Part shown: in pieces, positions 6,387 to 13,762 of the stretch
Layout of the letters: every line of letters begins with the position of its first letter
Position numbering within the stretch: position 1 is the stretch's first letter
Origin: DASRHY01 sp046765875
GTDB lineage: Bacteria > Actinomycetota > Actinomycetes > Propionibacteriales > Kribbellaceae
Direction of reading: 5' to 3'
Length of the DNA stretch: 15,100 nt
Assembly: GCA_046765875.1 (NCBI GenBank)
Contig: JBKPSJ010000304.1
Coordinates: 1 to 15,100, forward strand
The notes under the pieces: generated by a model
What the model was told of the DNA's origin: nothing
Databases searched by the model: none
The model's input: the letters and a program-made list of their open reading frames with translations, nothing else
Translations under genes and position numbers: made by a program

Positions 6387-9164
6387 TTAGTCCACGACCG
6401 CGGTGTAGGAGATGACGCCGCGGCGGATCTCGTCGATGACGCCGTGGGCGGTGTCCCGCAGCCAGCCCGGTCCGGCGGCGTCGGCCACCTGCTCGGTCAG
6501 GTCGATGAGCTGCTTGGTCCAGCGGACGAAGTCGCCGGCGGCCAGATCCGACTCGTACAACACCTCGCTCAGCGTGGCGCCCGAGGCCCACCGGTAGGCA
6601 GCCCAGGTGAAGCCGAGGTCCATCGGCCGGAGGAAGTCGACCCGCATGTCGCGTTCGAGCGCGCTGAGCTCGCGCCAGATCACCTGCATCTGGTCCAGCG
6701 CGTCGCGGACCGGTCCGCGCGGCAGCCGCGGCGGGCTGTGGTCCTCCGGCGACCGCGACTCGTACACCAGCGCCGCCAGCGCGCCGGCCAGCTCCGGAAC
6801 GGTCAGATCGTCGAACACGCCGACCCGCAGACACTCGGCCGCGACCAGGTCCAGCTCGGCGTAGATCCGCGACAGCCGGTCGCCGGCCTCGGTGGTCTGG
6901 TCGCCGTCAAGATAGTGCAGCGCGTCGAGCACATGGCAGACCCGGTCGAACTGCCGGGCGATCGTGTTCGTACGCTGCTCGATCTTGCGCTGCAGATCAC
7001 GCGTCTCGCGGTCCAGCCGGAAGTATCGCTCGGCCCAGCGCGCGTGGTCCTCGCGATCGGCGCAGCCGTGGCACGGGTGCGCCCGCAGTTCGGCACGCAT
7101 CCGCTTCAACTCCGGGTCCTCCGCAGCCGGGTCCTGACTGCGTGTACGCGGCACCGAGTCGGTCAGCGTTTCGGTCCGGTTCCGCAGCACCTGGGCCAGT
7201 TCGCGGCGCTGCTGCGGATTGCGCGGGTTGAACTTCGACGGCACCCGCATCTTGCCCAGCGGCTCGACCGGCCGCGGGAAGTCCACCATCGATAGCCGGC
7301 GCACCTGCCGGTCGACGGTCAGCACCGTCGGCCGCGGCCCCTCCCGCTCGGAGTGCATGCCGGGGTCGAGCACCAGTGCGATCCCGGCGGACCGGCCGGC
7401 CGGGACCCGGACGATGTCGCCGATCCGCAGGCTTTCCAGCGATCGCTGCGCCTCGGCCCGGCGGTCGGTCTTGCGCCGCTTCACCCCGGACGACTCGTAC
7501 TCGCTGATCCGGCGGCGCAGCGCGGCGTAGTCCATGAAGTCGCCGAGGTGACACTCGACCGACCTGGCGTACCCCTCGAGCGCCTCTGTGTTGCGCTGCA
7601 CCTGCCGGGCCAGCCCGACGACGGCCTGGTCGGACTGGAATTGGGCGAACGACAGTTCGAGCATGTCGCGCGCCCGCGCCCGGCCGACCTGCCGGACCAG
7701 GTTGACCGCCATGTTGTACGACGGCTGGAACGACGAGCGGAGCGGGTACGTACGGGTCGAGGCGAGACCGGCGACCGCTCGCGGGTCGAACCCCGGCTGC
7801 CACAGCACCACGGCGTGGCCCTCGACATCGATCCCGCGGCGGCCGGCCCGGCCGGTCAGCTGGGTGTACTCCCCCGGCGTGATGTCGGCGTGCGTCTCGC
7901 CGTTCCACTTGCTCAGCTTCTCCAGCACCACCGTGCGGGCCGGCATGTTGATGCCGAGGGCAAGCGTCTCGGTCGCGAACACGACCTTGATCAGGCCGCG
8001 CGCGAACAGTTCCTCGACGCACTCCTTGAACGCGGCCAGCATGCCCGCGTGGTGCGCGGCGATGCCGCGGCTGAGCGCCTCGGCCCACTCCGAGTAGCCC
8101 AGCACGCCGAGATCCTCGTCCGGGATGTCGCCGGTCCGGTCGGCGATCACCCGCTTGATCTCCTCGCGCTCGGCGACGCTTGTCAGCCGCAGGCCTGAGC
8201 GCAGGCACTGCTCCATCGCCTGCTCGCAACCGGCCCGGCTCAAGATGAAGTAGATCGCCGGCAGCAGAGCCTCGTTGTCCAACTGCTCGACCACGTCGGT
8301 CCGGTACGGGGTGAAGTGCGTGCGGGACGGCCGGTTCCGCGGCAGGTCCCTCCTTCGCCGGGGCCGGCGGGAGTCGTCGCGGAACACCCGGTTGTCGTCG
8401 CGGGCGATGCGGACGAGCTGCGGGTTGACGACGTCCTTGGCCCGCTTGGCCGGGTTGCCCGTCCTCGCTGTCGGCGCCTCGTGGGCGAACAGGTCATGGA
8501 TCCGCTTGCCGACCATCACGTGCTGGAACAGCGGCACGGGCCGGCGCTCCTCCAGGATCACCACGGTGTCGCCGCGTACGGTCTCCAGCCACTCGCCGAA
8601 CTCCTCGGCGTTGCTCACCGTCGCCGACAGCGAGACCACCGACACCGAGTCCGGCAGGTGGATGATCACCTCTTCCCAGACCGCACCGCGGGACCGGTCG
8701 GCCAGGTAGTGCACCTCGTCCATCACGACGTACGAGAGTCCGAGCAGCGTGCCCGAACCCGCGTACAGCATGTTGCGGAGCACCTCGGTGGTCATCACAA
8801 CCACCGGTGCCTCGGGGTTGATCGAGTTGTCGCCGGTGAGCAGGCCGACCTTCCCGGTGCCGTACCTGCGGACGAGGTCGCCGTACTTCTGGTTCGACAG
8901 CGCCTTGATCGGGGTGGTGTAGAAGCACTTCTGGCCCCGCGCCAGCGCGAGGTGGACCGCGAACTCGCCGACCAGCGTCTTACCGGAGCCGGTGGGGGCC
9001 GCGACCAGCACCTGGTGGCCGTCCTCGAGCGCGGCACACGCCTGGATCTGGAAGTCGTCGAGCCCGAAGTCGTACAGCGACCGGAACTCCGCCAGCGCCG
9101 GGTGCGCCGCTGCTGTCTCCTGATCCGAGCGGAACTGCGCGTACTTCTCGGCCGGAGTACTCAT
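6387..9164 (-). CDS. helY: Ski2/Mtr4-like DExH-box helicase HelY
   Basis: A 925-residue superfamily-2 helicase, close to the usual length of actinobacterial HelY. RecA-like domain 1 carries motif I APTGSGKT 56-63, Ia TTPIKALSNQK 83-93, motif II DEVH 149-152 and motif III SAT 180-182. Domain 2 carries motif V around 396-413 (FATETLALGINMPARTVV) and VI QLTGRAGRRG 435-444. An Arg-rich variable linker sits at about 255-285. The later region has a KOW/SH3-like arch segment (RIGDIVRVPAG), a conserved HPCHGC Cys/His element, and a C-terminal DSHCT-type helical domain. Family members unwind structured RNA in decay or processing; the exact role of bacterial HelY is not settled. It ends the tat-lipid kinase row but has its own TAGCCT box 6 nt before ATG at 9164, so it probably also has a leaderless promoter. 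Confidence 0.95.
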   Translation of the reverse strand: MSTPAEKYAQFRSDQETAAAHPALAEFRSLYDFGLDDFQIQACAALEDGHQVLVAAPTGSGKTLVGEFAVHLALARGQKCFYTTPIKALSNQKYGDLVRRYGTGKVGLLTGDNSINPEAPVVVMTTEVLRNMLYAGSGTLLGLSYVVMDEVHYLADRSRGAVWEEVIIHLPDSVSVVSLSATVSNAEEFGEWLETVRGDTVVILEERRPVPLFQHVMVGKRIHDLFAHEAPTARTGNPAKRAKDVVNPQLVRIARDDNRVFRDDSRRPRRRRDLPRNRPSRTHFTPYRTDVVEQLDNEALLPAIYFILSRAGCEQAMEQCLRSGLRLTSVAEREEIKRVIADRTGDIPDEDLGVLGYSEWAEALSRGIAAHHAGMLAAFKECVEELFARGLIKVVFATETLALGINMPARTVVLEKLSKWNGETHADITPGEYTQLTGRAGRRGIDVEGHAVVLWQPGFDPRAVAGLASTRTYPLRSSFQPSYNMAVNLVRQVGRARARDMLELSFAQFQSDQAVVGLARQVQRNTEALEGYARSVECHLGDFMDYAALRRRISEYESSGVKRRKTDRRAEAQRSLESLRIGDIVRVPAGRSAGIALVLDPGMHSEREGPRPTVLTVDRQVRRLSMVDFPRPVEPLGKMRVPSKFNPRNPQQRRELAQVLRNRTETLTDSVPRTRSQDPAAEDPELKRMRAELRAHPCHGCADREDHARWAERYFRLDRETRDLQRKIEQRTNTIARQFDRVCHVLDALHYLDGDQTTEAGDRLSRIYAELDLVAAECLRVGVFDDLTVPELAGALAALVYESRSPEDHSPPRLPRGPVRDALDQMQVIWRELSALERDMRVDFLRPMDLGFTWAAYRWASGATLSEVLYESDLAAGDFVRWTKQLIDLTEQVADAAGPGWLRDTAHGVIDEIRRGVISYTAVVD

Positions 9165-9170
9165 ACCCGC

Positions 9171-9176
9171 AGGCTA
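9171..9176 (-). promoter_or_regulatory. -10 box for leaderless helY transcript
   Basis: Minus strand TAGCCT (9176-9171) lies exactly 6 nt before the helY ATG and no ribosome binding site is visible. The geometry predicts transcription starting on the start codon. No good -35 is apparent. Confidence 0.5.
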
Positions 9177-9229
9177 TGTCACAACCGGAACCACCGCTGG
9201 CAACAGTCCGCGGACGTGGACCGTGCCGG

Positions 9230-10108
9230 TCAGGCCAGGACGGTCAGAGCGGCCGGGGCGATCTCGATGTCGACCGGGAGCGGACGGAGCGGTTCGCCGT
9301 CGGCGTACGCGGTGATGCCGGGCGACTCCAGTCGGACCGTGCGGCCGCGGAGCTGCTCGATCTGCGGATGCGGTACGTGCGTGCCCTTGGACAGCTTCGG
9401 GAACAGCGCCAGCAGCGTCATCCGCGACACCGGCCTGATGATCGTCACGTCGAGCAGGCCGTCGTCGATCACCGCGCCCTCGCAGACCCGCAGCCCGCCC
9501 CCGTACGACGGAACGGTGCCGACGGCAACGAGCATGGCGTCGGTCTCGACCACCTCACCGTCGAGCGTGACCGTGTACCTCAGCGGCCTGAACGTACGCA
9601 GTTCGGCGAACGTGGCAACGGTGTAGCGAGAGTGGCCCTTCGGCCAGCGCATCGCGTTCGCCCGCTTGTTCACCAGCGAGTCGAAGCCGCTGGCGACGAT
9701 CGTGGTGATGAATTCGTCCTTCGCCTTGAGCAGGTCGATCGCGCGGCGCGTCCCGGCCGCGATCTTGTCGGCGGCTGCCTCCGGATCGTCCAGCGGTACG
9801 CCGAGAGCGCGGGCGAAGTCGTTGCCGGTGCCGGCCGGTACTACGCCGAGCGGCATGTTCTCGCCGGCCATCTCCTGCACGACCTGGTGGATCGTACCGT
9901 CCCCGCTGACCACCACCACGGCGTCGGCGAGGGTCTTGATCGCCTCGCGGGTGCGCGGCGGGACGTCCTCGGCGCTGGTGGTGATCAGTTCGACCACCTC
10001 GATCCCGGCCGCGCGCAGCCGGCCCGCGACGCGTGGTGCGATCCGCGCGCCCTTGCCGCGCCCGGAGGTGGGGTTGACCAGCATCGCAACATGCTTGGGA
10101 GCGCTCAT
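9230..10108 (-). CDS. Diacylglycerol kinase-type lipid kinase (DAGK catalytic domain)
   Basis: A 292-residue protein of the DgkB/YegS/BmrU lipid-kinase family, which phosphorylates diacylglycerol or related lipids at the membrane with ATP. Visible motifs: N-terminal nucleotide-binding loop VNPTSGRGKG (11-20), the catalytic loop SGDGTIHQV (68-76; the family usually has GGDGT), and PAGTGNDFARALG (91-103). A C-terminal beta-sandwich includes the typical YADGEP near residue 270. No membrane helix or signal peptide is seen, as expected for a peripheral enzyme. ATG at 10108 overlaps the tatC TGA by 4 nt (ATGA), which couples it to Tat translation; an upstream in-frame start at 10126 would be inside tatC. 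In classic mycobacterial order tatC is followed directly by helY, so this gene is an addition here. Substrate is not determinable from sequence. Confidence 0.9.
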   Translation of the reverse strand: MSAPKHVAMLVNPTSGRGKGARIAPRVAGRLRAAGIEVVELITTSAEDVPPRTREAIKTLADAVVVVSGDGTIHQVVQEMAGENMPLGVVPAGTGNDFARALGVPLDDPEAAADKIAAGTRRAIDLLKAKDEFITTIVASGFDSLVNKRANAMRWPKGHSRYTVATFAELRTFRPLRYTVTLDGEVVETDAMLVAVGTVPSYGGGLRVCEGAVIDDGLLDVTIIRPVSRMTLLALFPKLSKGTHVPHPQIEQLRGRTVRLESPGITAYADGEPLRPLPVDIEIAPAALTVLA

Positions 10109-10929
10109 CGGGCGGCCACTCCCCACTCCTCGAGCCGCTTGCGCTCACGGCGCTTGTCGTTCATCCGGGCCAGCACCTCGGCGACCAGGAACAGCGCGAC
10201 CATCGGGCCCGCCAGCAGCAGGAGCGTGAACGGGTCGCCGGTCGGCGTCGCGATCGCTCCGAACACGACCGCGGCGACGATGATGTACGGCCGGGCCTTG
10301 CCGAGCGCCCGCCCGCTGACCGCGCCGGCCAGGTTGGCCAGCACTACCGCGAACGGGATCAGGAACGCGATGCCGAAGACCAGCAGCATCCGCAACACGA
10401 AATCGAGATAGCCGGGCAGGGTGACCAGGTTCTGCACACCCGGCGGGGTGAAGCTGATCAGGATCCCGATGCCCTTCGGCAGCACCCAATAGCCGACTGC
10501 GATACCGATGAAGAACAGCGGCGCCGCGATGCTGGCGAACACCAGCGACCACTTGCGCTCGTTGCGGTGCAGACCCGGCACGATGAACGCCCAGGCCTGG
10601 TACAGCCATATCGGCGCGGACAGCACGATCCCGAACACCAGCGCGATCTTGATCTGGAACGTGAACGGGTCGGCGACACCGGTCATCGTCAGCTGCGGCT
10701 CGAGGCCGTTCGCCCGCGCGACACCGCTGACACCGGTCTCCCACGGGTTCTTCAGCAGGTTGAGCAGCGGCGTGTACCAGATCCAGCCGACGATGGTGCC
10801 CACCGTGATGGCGAGCACGCTCTTCACCAAGCGGTTACGGAGCTCGGCGATGTGCTCCCCGAGGGTCATCCGGCCCTCGGCGTTCTTCGGGCGACTCCGC
10901 GTGCGGAATCGCCCGAAACTCAGCGCCAC
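10105..10929 (-). CDS. tatC: Sec-independent (twin-arginine) translocase subunit TatC
   Basis: A 274-residue polytopic protein with six predicted transmembrane helices, the receptor for twin-arginine signal peptides. Conserved points: MTLGEHIAELRNRL at 21-34 (signal-peptide binding face, Glu29), the P-WLYQAWAFIVPGLHRNERK region at 106-126 with Glu124, and TPTGDPFT at 228-235 with Asp232. In helix 4 the sequence is FGIAFLIP (185-192), with Leu190 where E. coli TatC has Glu170. The GTG start at 10929 lies 19 nt after the tatA stop. An internal ATG at codon 21 would delete a basic N-terminus that resembles other actinobacterial TatCs, so I keep the longer form. The C-terminus is strongly basic (KRRERKRLEEWG). 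It forms an operon with tatA and the lipid kinase. Confidence 0.95.
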   Translation of the reverse strand: MALSFGRFRTRSRPKNAEGRMTLGEHIAELRNRLVKSVLAITVGTIVGWIWYTPLLNLLKNPWETGVSGVARANGLEPQLTMTGVADPFTFQIKIALVFGIVLSAPIWLYQAWAFIVPGLHRNERKWSLVFASIAAPLFFIGIAVGYWVLPKGIGILISFTPPGVQNLVTLPGYLDFVLRMLLVFGIAFLIPFAVVLANLAGAVSGRALGKARPYIIVAAVVFGAIATPTGDPFTLLLLAGPMVALFLVAEVLARMNDKRRERKRLEEWGVAAR

Positions 10930-10948
10930 CGGACGTACCGCCCGGGGA

Positions 10949-11260
10949 TCAGTTGGTCTGCGAAGGCGGCGCGCCGTCGCCCGGGTTGTGCCCGTTCACC
11001 TGCGTGTTCTGCTGCTGCGCCTGCGGCTGGGCCTGCGGTTGAGGCTGCTGCTGGACCTGCTGCTGCACCGGCGGGTTGCTGGCCTGGTTGGGCAGCTCGG
11101 CCGGCTGGTCCTTCTTGGCGACCTCGTCGTCCCACGCCTTCTTGGACTGGCCGAGGGAGCGAACCAGCCCGGGCAGCTTGGCGGAGCCGAAGAGCAGCAC
11201 GACGATCACGAGGATGATGAGCCACTCGGAGCCCTGCGGCATACCGAGGAGTGCTTGCAT
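10949..11260 (-). CDS. tatA: Twin-arginine translocase pore subunit TatA
   Basis: 103 residues. A short N-terminal segment is followed by one transmembrane helix (about 12-25, SEWLIILVIVVLLFG), the hinge with FGSAKLPGLVRSLGQS and an amphipathic helix, exactly the TatA/E layout. After residue 55 the tail is very rich in Gln and Pro (VQQQVQQQPQPQAQPQAQ) and then Asn/Gly/Ser, so it is probably disordered. TatA oligomers open the membrane for folded proteins delivered by TatC. No separate tatB is seen in the window, which is usual if TatA is bifunctional or tatB lies elsewhere. The start ATG at 11260 has a purine-rich AAAGAGAG ribosome site. It follows the small membrane protein gene by 38 nt and precedes tatC by 19 nt. 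Confidence 0.95.
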   Translation of the reverse strand: MQALLGMPQGSEWLIILVIVVLLFGSAKLPGLVRSLGQSKKAWDDEVAKKDQPAELPNQASNPPVQQQVQQQPQPQAQPQAQQQNTQVNGHNPGDGAPPSQTN

Positions 11261-11277
11261 GACGGATTCTCTCTTTC

Positions 11278-11301
11278 TCGACCGATTCGTGGTCGATCTT
11301 A
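11278..11301 (-). promoter_or_regulatory. tatA -10 box and palindromic leader
   Basis: Minus strand TAAGAT (11301-11296) is a good -10; its first three bases are the TAA stop of the upstream small gene. Just downstream, TCGACC and GGTCGA (11278-11283 and 11291-11296) form 6-bp inverted arms around 7 nt, in the predicted leader. No convincing -35 is seen. Confidence 0.4.
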
Positions 11302-11499
11302 CGCCCTGGCGTTGGCGTCCCCTGCCTGGTGTGAACGATCAGCGCCGCCCGGAGGTGCCTGCGCCGCCTCGAGTTTCGCCTGCGCGGCGGACAGTTCGGC
11401 GAACAATGCCCGTGCCCGGCGCCACAGTCGCAGGCCGAGCGCTGTGAGCACCACAGCCCACACCACCGCCACACCCGCGAACAGCAGGAACCAGAACAT
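11299..11499 (-). CDS. Small single-TM protein upstream of tatA, function unknown
   Basis: 66 residues. A hydrophobic segment (about 2-22, FWFLLFAGVAVVWAVVLTALG) is followed by a basic stop-transfer RLWRRAR and a short Ala/Glu/Leu helix with coiled-coil character (LFAELSAAQAKLEAAQA), then a polar tail. This predicts an inner-membrane anchor with a cytoplasmic helix. Evidence that it is real: clean ATG at 11499, a TAGGCT box 7 nt upstream (leaderless arrangement), tight spacing to tatA (38 nt), and the sensible protein architecture. Similar short one-TM proteins between pafC and tatA occur in other actinomycetes, as I recall, which would fit an accessory role in Tat export or simple co-transcription. 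No recognised family motif is visible. Confidence 0.75.
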   Translation of the reverse strand: MFWFLLFAGVAVVWAVVLTALGLRLWRRARALFAELSAAQAKLEAAQAPPGGADRSHQAGDANARA

Positions 11500-11506
11500 G
11501 CCCGCG

Positions 11507-11512
11507 AGCCTA
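11507..11512 (-). promoter_or_regulatory. -10 box for the small membrane protein gene
   Basis: TAGGCT on the minus strand (11512-11507) lies 7 nt before ATG 11499, with no ribosome site. This predicts a leaderless message. It may also drive tatA-tatC-lipid kinase. It diverges from the promoter of the 11568 gene within about 25 bp. Confidence 0.45.
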
Positions 11513-11537
11513 CCGGGCCGGACTGTCGGCGCTGAAT

Positions 11538-11559
11538 GATAGTCATCCGATGAGGGAGG
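11538..11559 (+). promoter_or_regulatory. -10 box and ribosome site for the HTH_42 gene
   Basis: GATAGT (11538-11543) is a plausible -10, and GGGAGG (11554-11559) is a strong ribosome site 8 nt before the GTG at 11568. An ATG at 11550 lies 6 nt after the -10 and could be a leaderless alternative adding six residues. The good ribosome site favours the GTG. Confidence 0.5.
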
Positions 11560-11567
11560 TACGCAGC

Positions 11568-12752
11568 GTGCGCACGATCGGGATCGAGGAGCGGCGGGCC
11601 CGGATGGGCCGGCGGCACCGGCTGGCGCCGTCGGCCCGTGCGGACGACACGGTCGCGCTGACCCGGTCGCTGGTCGCGCTGCACGCCACCGATCCGGCCT
11701 CGGTGCACCTGGCCGCCGCGGCCAGGCTCGCCGAGCCGTCTGTGGCCGCCGTCGAGCGGGCGATGTACGACGACCGGACGCTGCTGCGGATGCTCGGGAT
11801 GCGCCGGACCATGTTCGTCGTACCGGACGAGCTCGCGCCGGTGATCCAGGCCGCCTGTACCGCCGACATCGCGGTCCGCGAGCGCAAGATCCTGACCAAA
11901 CACCTCGCCGAGGCCGGCATCGCTCCCGACCAGGCCGCCGCCGACGTGTGGCTCAAGGAGGTCGAGGACGAGACCGCCGCCGCCCTGCTGGCCCGCGGCG
12001 CGGCGAACGCCGGCGAGCTCGGCGAGGACGTGCCCCGGCTGCGCGAACGGCTCTCCATGGCCGAGGGCAAGGCGTACGCCGCGCAGCCCTTCGTCACCAA
12101 CCGCGTGCTGTCGCAGCTCGCCGCGCAGGCCAGGATCGTGCGTGGCCGGCCGCGTGGGAGCTGGCTGTCCAGTCAGTACTCGTGGTCCCCGATCGAGAAG
12201 TGGCTGCCGCGCGGGCTGGCCGACGTACCGGCCGCCGAGGCCATGGCCGAGCTGGCGCGGTGCTGGCTGTCGGCCTTCGGACCCGCCACCTTGGCCGACC
12301 TGCGCTGGTGGGCGGGCTGGACCGCCGCCAACGCGAGGAAGGCGCTCGCCGCGATCGGCGCGGTCGAGGTGGGCCCGGACGACGGCGCCGGCTATGTACT
12401 GCCGGATGATGTCGACATCGAGCCTGAGCCGGAGCCATGGGTGGCGCTGCTGCCGGCGCTCGACCCGACGCCGATGGGCTGGAAGGAGCGCCAGTGGTAC
12501 GTGGGTGACCACACCGCCGCCGTGTTCGACACCAACGGCAACATCGGGCCGACGATCTGGTCCGACGGCCGGGTGGTCGGCGCCTGGAGCCAGCGCACGG
12601 ACGGCAGCGTGGTGACCGGTCTGCTCGAGGACCTCGGCAGGAAGAAGCGCGCGGTCATCGCCGGAGAGGCAGCCCGGCTGACCGAGTGGCTCGGCGGTGT
12701 GCGCGTCATCCCACGCTTCCGCACGCCGCTGGAGCGCGAGTTGTCGGACTAG
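11568..12752 (+). CDS. Winged-helix DNA-binding protein, HTH_42 / AlkZ-YcaQ-like family
   Basis: 394 residues from the GTG (400 from ATG 11550). The start VRTIGIEERRARMGRRHRL, the central AYAAQPFVTNRVLSQLAAQARIVRGRPRGSW and the C-terminal LLPALDPTPMGWKERQWYV...DGRVVGAW are all characteristic of the HTH_42 fold: tandem winged helices plus a beta-barrel. Characterised relatives AlkZ and YcaQ are DNA glycosylases that unhook interstrand crosslinks and use a Q-x-Q or Q-x-D motif. Here the aligned stretch is LVALHATDPASVHLA, with His-Ala-Thr (45-47 counted from ATG 11550) in place of Q-x-Q, so either chemistry differs or it only binds DNA. It is the only plus-strand gene in the right half and converges on pafC, regulator of DNA damage repair, with a shared terminator between them. 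Repair activity is an inference. Confidence 0.9.
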   Translation: MRTIGIEERRARMGRRHRLAPSARADDTVALTRSLVALHATDPASVHLAAAARLAEPSVAAVERAMYDDRTLLRMLGMRRTMFVVPDELAPVIQAACTADIAVRERKILTKHLAEAGIAPDQAAADVWLKEVEDETAAALLARGAANAGELGEDVPRLRERLSMAEGKAYAAQPFVTNRVLSQLAAQARIVRGRPRGSWLSSQYSWSPIEKWLPRGLADVPAAEAMAELARCWLSAFGPATLADLRWWAGWTAANARKALAAIGAVEVGPDDGAGYVLPDDVDIEPEPEPWVALLPALDPTPMGWKERQWYVGDHTAAVFDTNGNIGPTIWSDGRVVGAWSQRTDGSVVTGLLEDLGRKKRAVIAGEAARLTEWLGGVRVIPRFRTPLERELSD

Positions 12753-12761
12753 TCCTCCCAC

Positions 12762-12771
12762 AACACGTGTT
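12762..12771. other. 10-bp perfect palindrome between convergent genes
   Basis: AACACGTGTT sits just after the HTH_42 stop and before the terminator hairpin. It could be a minor protein-binding site or chance; nothing else in the window repeats it. Confidence 0.3.
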
Positions 12772-12778
12772 CGGAGCC

Positions 12779-12797
12779 GGCCGCCCTTTGGCTGGCC
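12779..12797. terminator. Bidirectional terminator hairpin between HTH_42 gene and pafC
   Basis: GGCCGCC (12779-12785) pairs with GGCTGGCC (12790-12797) with one bulged T and a CTTT loop. It lies in the 56-bp gap between two convergent stops, where a shared terminator is expected. No T-run is present. Confidence 0.55.
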
Positions 12798-12808
12798 CCG
12801 GTCCGCTG

Positions 12809-13762
12809 CTACTGCGGGTAGGCGTCGAGGGCGGCGCGGGCGGTGGCGGCGATCTGGTTGTGCAGGTCGGGCGGGTCGACGACGGTGGCGTGACCGCCGA
12901 GCCGGAGCACCAGGCGCTGGAGCCACGCGGTGTCGGCCACCCGCAGACGGACCATCAGGGCACCGCCGTCCACCTCCTCGACGGACTCGGTCGGGTAGTA
13001 CTCGGCCACCCAGCGTGCCGGTGGAGCGAGCCGTACAGTCGCCAGCAGGTCCGCCTCGGACGGCTGGAACATCCCGTTCGACAGGTCCCGCGGCGTCGCC
13101 TCCGGCGGCGGTTCGCTCGGCAGGTCGAGCAGCTTGGCCGCGGCGATCCGGTCCAGCCGGAACAGCCGTACGTCGTCGGCCAGCCGGCACCACGCCTCGA
13201 GGTAGCTGCGCCCCTCCGAGACCACCAGGCGCATCGGGTCGACGTCCCGCTCGGTCGTCTCGTCGCGGGACGGTACGTCATACGTGAGATGAAGCCGCCG
13301 CTGCTCTGTCAACGCCCGGTTGACGGTCTCGGCGATCTCCGGGTCGGTCGGCTCGACGTGCACGTGCGCCGACTCGGCCTCACCCGCCGCCGCTTCCAGC
13401 TTCGCGATCGCCCGGTCGACCGCCTTCCGGTCGGCGTCGGCGGTGATGTCCCGCAGGGTACGCAGCGCGGTCAGCAGCGCCAGCGCCTCGTCCGCAGCAA
13501 GCCGAAGCGGCCGCGACAGGTAGTCGGCGTTCGTCAGGTGGATGACGCCTTCGCCCTCGGCCGCGTCGATGTCGATCTCGATCAGGTCGCCCATCTGCGC
13601 GCCGGGCAGCCCGCAGAACCACAGCACCTTGAGATCGGCCAGGATCTGCTTCGGCTTGACGCCGAACTCACGCGCGACGTCGTCGACCCGCGCGCCGTCG
13701 TGGTCGCGCAGGTACGGCACCAGCGCCAGCAGCCGCTGGACCTGGTCACGCGCGTTGCTCAT
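12809..13762 (-). CDS. pafC: PafC, WYL-domain subunit of the PafBC DNA-damage transcription activator
   Basis: 317 residues. Winged-helix DNA-binding domain at about 5-80 (VQRLLALVPYLRDHDGARVDDVAREFGVKPKQILADLKVLWFCGLPG), WYL domain at about 145-215 with SYLEAWC at 186-192 (Ser-Tyr-Leu in place of Trp-Tyr-Leu), and a C-terminal WCX-like extension to the end (LQRLVLRLGGHATVVDPPDL). In mycobacteria PafB and PafC act together as the activator of the LexA/RecA-independent DNA-damage regulon; the name comes from the proteasome accessory locus, not from a role in pupylation. ATG at 13762 overlaps the pafB TGA by 4 nt, so the two are made together. Its 3' end faces the HTH_42 gene. Identification is strong from sequence plus the pafB/tat/helY neighbourhood. 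Confidence 0.94.
   Translation of the reverse strand: MSNARDQVQRLLALVPYLRDHDGARVDDVAREFGVKPKQILADLKVLWFCGLPGAQMGDLIEIDIDAAEGEGVIHLTNADYLSRPLRLAADEALALLTALRTLRDITADADRKAVDRAIAKLEAAAGEAESAHVHVEPTDPEIAETVNRALTEQRRLHLTYDVPSRDETTERDVDPMRLVVSEGRSYLEAWCRLADDVRLFRLDRIAAAKLLDLPSEPPPEATPRDLSNGMFQPSEADLLATVRLAPPARWVAEYYPTESVEEVDGGALMVRLRVADTAWLQRLVLRLGGHATVVDPPDLHNQIAATARAALDAYPQ

Noticed and set aside
6220..6390. Small plus-strand frame starting at 6199 (63 codons)
   Set aside because: It starts inside the tetR operator, has no ribosome site and overlaps the 3' end of helY; its protein has no recognisable features.
10920..13193. Long minus-strand frame (757 codons) across tatA, the HTH_42 gene and pafC
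   Set aside because: It runs across four well-supported genes in a different frame or on the opposite strand, with Arg/Gly/Pro-rich sequence lacking motifs.
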